Assembly: GCA_900548815.1 (NCBI GenBank) | Contig: URLR01000043.1 | Location: forward strand, 1-17,665 | Direction: 5' to 3' | From: an uncultured Collinsella sp. | Lineage (GTDB): Bacteria > Actinomycetota > Coriobacteriia > Coriobacteriales > Coriobacteriaceae | Length of the DNA: 17,665 nt | In this document: in pieces, positions 14,007 through 17,665 of the stretch | How positions within the stretch are numbered: position 1 is the first letter of the stretch | Layout: the number at the start of each line of letters is the position of its first letter | Program-made: the position numbers and the translations under genes | The notes under the pieces: generated by a model | What the model was told of the DNA's origin: nothing | The model's input: only the letters and a program-made list of their open reading frames with translations | Database searches by the model: none

Positions 14007-15407
14007 CTAATCAACCACGTGGGTCGTGGCGACCTGTTTGAGCCAGGCTGCCGACTTCTTAAGGCGGCGCTTGTAGCCGTCCATGAGATCGACCTCGACA
14101 AAGCCATAGCGATTCTTAAAGGCATTGGCCCAAGACCAGTTATCGATGACGGCCCAGTAGTGATAGCCCCGGCATTTGGCGCCCTCGGAGATTGCCTTGG
14201 CAACCCACTCCAGGTGTTGGCGCACAAAGTCGACTCGGTAGTCATCCTGGATGGTTCCTTCGGCGTCACGGTTCTTGTATTCGTCCATGATGCCGATGCC
14301 GTTCTCGGAAACGAACCACTCAAGATCGGGATAGTTCTTGGCGCAGTCCATGCCAAAGTCGTAGAGGCCCTGCGGGTAGATCTCCCAGCCGCGGCTCTCG
14401 TTCATAACGGCGTCGGGCCACACGTACTCGTCGGCAAAGTGCGGCAGACCGTACTGGTCGACCTTGCTCGCCGGCGCCTGAACACGCGTGGGGTGGTAGT
14501 AGTTGCAGCCGAGCCAGTCGACAACACCCTGCTTGAGAATCTCTTGGTCGCCGGCACGGAACGGGAGCTTAACGCCGCCCTCGGCCAGGCTGTCGAGCAC
14601 GTCGGCAGGAAGCTCGCCCTTGGTAATAAGGTCGAGCCACCAGCGATTGTTGATGCCGCTGGTCATACGCACGGCCTCGAGGTCTGCCTCGTTGGGGTTC
14701 TCCTTGGTGTATACCGGGGTAAAGCAGTTGATCATGCCGATCTTGGCATCGCTGCGAACGGCGCCCTCGTCATAGGCGCGGCGGTAGTTGGCTACGGCCA
14801 GCGCGTGCGCCAGCGAGATGTGATACTGCACGGTGCGAGCGCGGCTAAAGTCGTGGAGTTGCGGGAACCACACGCCCTCCTGATAGCGCTGCTCGGGCTC
14901 GACGATGGGCTCGTTAAAGGTGAACCAGTACTTAATCTCCTGGCCAAACTCGTGGAAGGCGACGTCGGCGTAATGCGCGTAAGCCTCGACGACCTCACGG
15001 CTCTCCCAGCCGCCACGGTTAAAGAGGTAGGTGGGCATGTCAAAGTGGTACAGGTTGACGAACGGCTCCAGACCAGCCTCGCGAGAGGCGCGGAACAGCT
15101 CGTGATACCACGCAGCGCCCTCCTCATTAAGGTTGCCGTCGGCATCGAGCAGACGGCTCCACTGAATGGAAGTGCGATAGGTATCCAGGCCCAAGTCCTT
15201 CAAAATGCGAAAGTCTTCCTGGTACTTGGCCATAAAGTCATTGCCGGCATAAGAGCCAACGCAGTTGTAGAACGAACCCAGATCCTGGATGGACCAGGTG
15301 TCCCACAGGTTCTCGAGCTTGCCGCCTTGGTTCCACTGACCCTCAGTCTGCGGGCCGGACATAGCAGCGCCAAAGAAGAAGTCGTTGGGCAGCTGATACT
15401 GTGCCAT
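14007..15407 (-). CDS. GH1 glycosidase, probable 6-phospho-beta-glucosidase
   Basis: The 466-residue (beta/alpha)8 enzyme hydrolyses beta-glycosides with retention. The acid/base is Glu166 in FTFNEP and the nucleophile Glu368 in VSENG, both canonical GH1. The usual glucosidase Glu in the xxEW motif is replaced by Ser425 (DNWSW), as in phospho-glycosidases, and Tyr434 of the phosphate pocket is present. The pocket Lys, however, aligns with Asn432, with Lys431 beside it. The adjoining PTS still makes a phosphorylated substrate most likely. The start is the ATG with GAGGA 5 bases upstream; a TTG one codon earlier is less well spaced. It is the first gene of the operon that continues into EIIC, EIIB and EIIA. 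Confidence 0.9.
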   Translation of the reverse strand: MAQYQLPNDFFFGAAMSGPQTEGQWNQGGKLENLWDTWSIQDLGSFYNCVGSYAGNDFMAKYQEDFRILKDLGLDTYRTSIQWSRLLDADGNLNEEGAAWYHELFRASREAGLEPFVNLYHFDMPTYLFNRGGWESREVVEAYAHYADVAFHEFGQEIKYWFTFNEPIVEPEQRYQEGVWFPQLHDFSRARTVQYHISLAHALAVANYRRAYDEGAVRSDAKIGMINCFTPVYTKENPNEADLEAVRMTSGINNRWWLDLITKGELPADVLDSLAEGGVKLPFRAGDQEILKQGVVDWLGCNYYHPTRVQAPASKVDQYGLPHFADEYVWPDAVMNESRGWEIYPQGLYDFGMDCAKNYPDLEWFVSENGIGIMDEYKNRDAEGTIQDDYRVDFVRQHLEWVAKAISEGAKCRGYHYWAVIDNWSWANAFKNRYGFVEVDLMDGYKRRLKKSAAWLKQVATTHVVD

Positions 15408-15443
15408 CAAAGTCCTCGCTTTCGTGTTCTAGAGCTTCCGGTT

Positions 15444-15529
15444 GGAGACGGGTTTGCTTTGGCAGGTTATCCGGCGCGGGCGCGCACCGGTCTTACCGAT
15501 ATCCAACCTGCCAAAACAAAACCGTCCCC
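15444..15529. repeat. Long palindromic element C (REP/MITE-like)
   Basis: Two 25-base arms (15444-15468 and 15505-15529) are inverted copies matching at 22 of 25 positions, enclosing a 36-base GC-rich centre. Each arm contains TTTGGCAGGTT, also found in element B, preceded by GA-CGG-TTTG in the same order as GGGACAGGTTTG of B. As RNA it would form a long hairpin in the GH1 leader. Confidence 0.75.
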
Positions 15530-15574
15530 AAACGGTCAATCCTGGTCTGCTGCAGGATTCCGTTCGTTGCTTAA

Positions 15575-15602
15575 ACTATAGCGCTCTAATTCTAAAAGTA
15601 AA
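15575..15602 (-). promoter_or_regulatory. Candidate promoter of the GH1-PTS operon
   Basis: On the minus strand TTTACT (15597-15602, four of six to TTGACA) and TATAGT (15575-15580, five of six to TATAAT) are 16 bases apart. The leader to the GH1 ATG would be about 160 bases and include element C. An AAAAGTAA motif overlaps the -35 box, where a repressor would block it. Confidence 0.5.
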
Positions 15603-15681
15603 GCGTCTTTTTCTTTTTTCTTTCTCGAACTTCTTAGATAAAAGTAATATGGGTACCCTGTTGAGGGTTATACTTACTTTT
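15594..15681. promoter_or_regulatory. Three AAAAGTAA motifs, candidate GntR operators
   Basis: AAAAGTAA occurs at 15594-15601 and 15640-15647, and inverted (TTACTTTT) at 15674-15681. The first overlaps the -35 of the GH1 promoter; the last two flank the candidate gntR promoter with a 26-base gap, forming a dyad. This arrangement fits a regulator controlling both transcripts, most simply the adjacent GntR protein. It differs from the well-known HutC-subfamily site with GT-N-AC symmetry, so the assignment is inferred. Confidence 0.4.
15669..15674 (+). promoter_or_regulatory. Candidate -10 box of gntR
   Basis: TATACT on the plus strand lies 36 bases before the gntR ATG. No good -35 is seen at 17 bases (AATATG). 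It lies between the two outer members of the AAAAGTAA dyad. AAAGGAGG at 15699-15706 then gives translation start at 15711. Confidence 0.4.
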
Positions 15682-15710
15682 GTTTTCATATATGTCGGAA
15701 AGGAGGTTCC

Positions 15711-16430
15711 ATGATTCCCAAATACGAGGCGATAGCTGCAGATATTCGTCGAAGTATCGAGGATGGCGCTCTTAAACCGGGCGACAAGCTTCCCACCGTC
15801 GTTGAGTTCTGCGAGCTCTATAGCGTTTCCAAAATCACCGTCAAACGAGCGATTGAGCAGATCACCGAGGAAGGCCTTATTACCAGCCGGCGCGGATCGG
15901 GCACCTACGTCAAGGACACGGCGGGGCTTCCCGGCCAGGTGTTTTTTCAAGGCAAAAACGACCGTGCCCAAGGCTTTTCGTACGAGCATCGCGGGGAGAA
16001 AGTGACCTCGATGGTCTACGATTTCTCGATCGTCAATCCACCGGCAGAGGTTGCGACCCAGCTGGGAATGGCCGAGGATGACTTCGCCTATCACATCGTG
16101 CGCGTGCGCCAGGTCGACGAGAAGCCCATCGTCATCGAGTACACCTATATGCCGCTCGAACTGATCCCGGGCCTTAAAAAGAAGGACCTGTACGGATCGG
16201 TCTACGGCTTCATCCGCGAGCAATGTGGGCTGAAGATTTCGAGCTTCCACCGTACCATTCGCGCCGTGGCAGCAACCGAGGAAGAAGCCGAGCGTCTGGA
16301 CACCAAACTTGGCTCTCCCCTGCTCGAGCTCACCCAGATTGGCTTTTTGGACAGCGGCGCCGCCTTTGAGTATTCGATCTCGCGCAACGTTGGCGACCGC
16401 TTTGAACTGCACAACGTAACGTTGGCATAG
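15711..16430 (+). CDS. GntR/HutC-family transcription regulator
   Basis: This 239-residue regulator has an N-terminal winged helix (about 5-68: KYEAIAADIRRSIEDGALKP, then SVSKITVKRAIEQITEEGLI and the wing SRRGSGTYV). A C-terminal UTRA domain follows (about 90-235), which in this subfamily binds sugar phosphates or other small ligands. A strong AAAGGAGG lies 4 bases before the ATG. It is transcribed divergently from the GH1-PTS operon, so it probably represses that operon and itself until the imported sugar phosphate appears. manA follows on the same strand after about 70 bases and may be co-transcribed. The ligand is unknown. Confidence 0.93.
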   Translation: MIPKYEAIAADIRRSIEDGALKPGDKLPTVVEFCELYSVSKITVKRAIEQITEEGLITSRRGSGTYVKDTAGLPGQVFFQGKNDRAQGFSYEHRGEKVTSMVYDFSIVNPPAEVATQLGMAEDDFAYHIVRVRQVDEKPIVIEYTYMPLELIPGLKKKDLYGSVYGFIREQCGLKISSFHRTIRAVAATEEEAERLDTKLGSPLLELTQIGFLDSGAAFEYSISRNVGDRFELHNVTLA

Positions 16431-16443
16431 GTTTTTATAGTCA

Positions 16444-16483
16444 CGCGGGCGCTCGTTTTGAGCTGTTTTGTGCAACGCCCGCG
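16444..16483 (+). other. Hairpin between gntR and manA
   Basis: CGCGGGCG and CGCCCGCG pair over 8 bases around a 24-base loop that itself contains GCTC-GTTTT-GAGC. No U-run follows. It could be an attenuator or stabiliser between the two genes rather than a complete terminator. Confidence 0.5.
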
Positions 16484-16504
16484 CAACATAATGGGGGTAT
16501 GAAT

Positions 16505-17437
16505 ATGTCCGATTTGATTAAACTGACGCCGATCTTCCACGAGAAGATCTGGGGTGGCCGCCACCTCGAAACCGTATTTGGTTACGACATTCCCGAAGGT
16601 CCCATCGGTGAGTGCTGGGCCATCTCGGCCCATCCCAACGGCGACTGCCAGATTGCGGAGGGCCCGTATGCAGGCCACACGCTTTCATGGCTGTGGGCCG
16701 AGCACCGCGAGCTCTTTGGCAATTGCGAGAGCAAGGAGTTCCCGCTGCTCATTAAGATTCTGGATGCCAAGGACGACCTTTCAATCCAGATTCATCCCAA
16801 TGACGAGTACGCCGCCAAGCACGAGAACGGCAGCCTGGGCAAAACCGAGTGCTGGTATGTGCTGGACTGCGAACCCGGTGCCACGATCATTATCGGCCAG
16901 CGCGCGCACGACCGCGCCGAGGCTGCACAGATGATCGAGGAGGGCCGTTGGGACGAGATGCTCAACGTGCTGCCGATTCACAAGGGAGACTTTTTCCAGA
17001 TCGACTCCGGCACCGTTCACGCCATCAAGACCGGCACGCTCATTTTGGAGACGCAGCAGTCGAGCGACGTGACATATCGCCTGTACGACTACGACCGCCC
17101 CGGCACCGACGGCAAACTGCGTCCACTGCACATTGAGCAGAGCCTTGATTGCATCGATTTTGACGTTCAGGCTCCGACCGACGGCACGGTGAACGCGCCC
17201 GAGGTCGACGGCGTGACCGAGCTCGAGTCCAACCCCTGCTACACCGTCGATCGCGTGCGTGTCGACGGCAGCAAGACTCTCGACCAGCGCTGGCCCTTCA
17301 TGTGCCTGTCGGTCATCGACGGCGAAGGCACCGTCTGCGGCGACCCCGTCCACAAGGGAAGCCACCTGCTGGCCCCGAACACCGTCAGCTCCATCGACCT
17401 CGAAGGCAAGATGGAACTGATCGTCTCGCATCTGTAG
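16505..17437 (+). CDS. manA: Mannose-6-phosphate isomerase, class I, short form
   Basis: The 310-residue cupin enzyme interconverts mannose-6-phosphate and fructose-6-phosphate. The zinc ligands are Gln95 and His97 (SIQIHPND), Glu115 (KTECWYVL) and His172 (GTVHAI), consistent with Bacillus-type ManA. The N-terminal FHEKIWGG and the short length also fit that group rather than the 390-residue enterobacterial form. I start at the second ATG because GGGGGT lies 7 bases before it; the ATG at 16499 is only one base from that site. The position beside a GntR regulator and a beta-disaccharide PTS suggests that mannose-6-phosphate arises from the imported sugar, though a role in making GDP-mannose is also possible. 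Confidence 0.94.
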   Translation: MSDLIKLTPIFHEKIWGGRHLETVFGYDIPEGPIGECWAISAHPNGDCQIAEGPYAGHTLSWLWAEHRELFGNCESKEFPLLIKILDAKDDLSIQIHPNDEYAAKHENGSLGKTECWYVLDCEPGATIIIGQRAHDRAEAAQMIEEGRWDEMLNVLPIHKGDFFQIDSGTVHAIKTGTLILETQQSSDVTYRLYDYDRPGTDGKLRPLHIEQSLDCIDFDVQAPTDGTVNAPEVDGVTELESNPCYTVDRVRVDGSKTLDQRWPFMCLSVIDGEGTVCGDPVHKGSHLLAPNTVSSIDLEGKMELIVSHL

Positions 17438-17460
17438 ATCGCACCAACAACCCAAACGCA

Positions 17461-17500
17461 ACAAGGGGCTCCCCCGTCCACCAACGGGGGAGCCCCTTGT
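17461..17500 (+). terminator. Strong hairpin terminator after manA
   Basis: ACAAGGGGCTCCCCCGT and its perfect inverse (17484-17500) form a 17-bp stem around CCACCA, starting 23 bases past the manA stop. The tail CCATATATAT is not a classical U-run, so efficiency may depend on stem strength. On the minus strand the flank is TGCGTTTGGG. Confidence 0.8.
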
Positions 17501-17626
17501 CCATATATATCAGCCCACCCGGCTCTCCAGATCAAAAAGCGAACGAGCAGAGCGACGTTCGCAAGCTGCAGGCCAAAACGCCGCAAGGAAGAGGGCGCGC
17601 CGGGGGCTTTGGTCGATCGCGAGTTC

Positions 17627-17664
17627 CGCACGAGCCGGAGAGCACTTAATGTGCTCTCCGTGCG
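17627..17664. other. Bulged hairpin at the window edge, possible structured RNA
   Basis: GGAGAGCAC (17637-17645) and GTGCTCTCC (17651-17659) pair around TTAAT. After a 5-base bulge GAGCC on the left, CGCAC (17627-17631) pairs with GTGCG (17660-17664). The fold reaches the last bases of the window and is probably cut off. The 126 bases between the manA hairpin and this one hold no reading frame I trust. It could be a leader, small RNA or part of a terminator. Confidence 0.45.
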
Positions 17665-17665
17665 A

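Larger units (their letters stand above)
15408..15710. other. Divergent control region between GH1 and gntR
   Basis: The 303 bases hold no gene. The GH1-proximal third carries repeat element C, in the 5' leader of the GH1 operon. The rest is AT-rich and holds opposing promoter candidates, three copies of AAAAGTAA and small palindromes (GGGTACCC at 15651-15658; ACCC-TGTTGA-GGGT at 15655-15668). Confidence 0.65.

Noticed and set aside
10490..15529. CRISPR array
   Set aside because: The repeats are palindromic, scattered in three gaps and lack regular spacers; no cas genes are present.
13962..15581. 539-codon plus-strand frame opposite the GH1 gene
   Set aside because: GH1 catalytic motifs are intact on the minus strand, and the frame crosses repeat element C.

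Overview
The window looks like chromosomal DNA of a high-GC anaerobic actinobacterium, most likely a Coriobacteriia member such as Collinsella. This rests on GC-rich codon use combined with several AT-rich intergenic terminators, Lac/Cel-type PTS genes, a family II pyrophosphatase and an actinobacterial-looking aminotransferase. It is an inference from gene content; no rRNA or other marker gene is present. I found no phage, insertion sequence, CRISPR array or tRNA gene.

Left part (about 70-7100, all minus strand, transcribed right to left). A PLP aminotransferase is followed by a single STAS-domain anti-sigma antagonist. A tight cluster tatA-tatC-hypA-hypB-topA follows and ends at a bidirectional terminator near position 72-103. 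It pairs twin-arginine export with HypA/HypB nickel insertion, a logical pairing because NiFe hydrogenases are matured and folded before Tat export. It ends in a topoisomerase I whose catalytic motifs resemble the archaeal form.

Middle part (about 7130-11500). A divergent promoter region serves the aminotransferase and an unrecognised 84-residue plus-strand gene. After an intergenic stack of hairpins come nhaA (Na+/H+ antiporter), ppaC (manganese-dependent pyrophosphatase) and a ROK-family sugar kinase, all on the minus strand.

Right part (about 11650-17500). This is a sugar-use locus. On the minus strand the order of transcription is GH1 glycosidase, PTS EIIC, EIIB, EIIA, closed by a GC-rich hairpin. 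Divergently on the plus strand are a GntR/HutC regulator and a class I mannose-6-phosphate isomerase. A beta-linked disaccharide would be phosphorylated on import by EIIABC and split by the GH1 enzyme. The free sugar could be phosphorylated by the ROK kinase, and ManA would feed mannose-6-phosphate into glycolysis. The GntR protein probably senses a sugar phosphate and controls both arms from the 300-bp divergent region, where an 8-bp motif occurs three times.

Three intergenic gaps carry related palindromic elements sharing GGGACAGGTT- or GGCAGGTT-like cores, possibly REP- or MITE-like repeats. The last 40 bases fold into a bulged hairpin cut off by the window edge. No clearly new multi-gene system is evident. 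The best leads are the repeat family, the archaeal-like topoisomerase, the possible mannose-containing substrate of the PTS locus and the truncated RNA structure.
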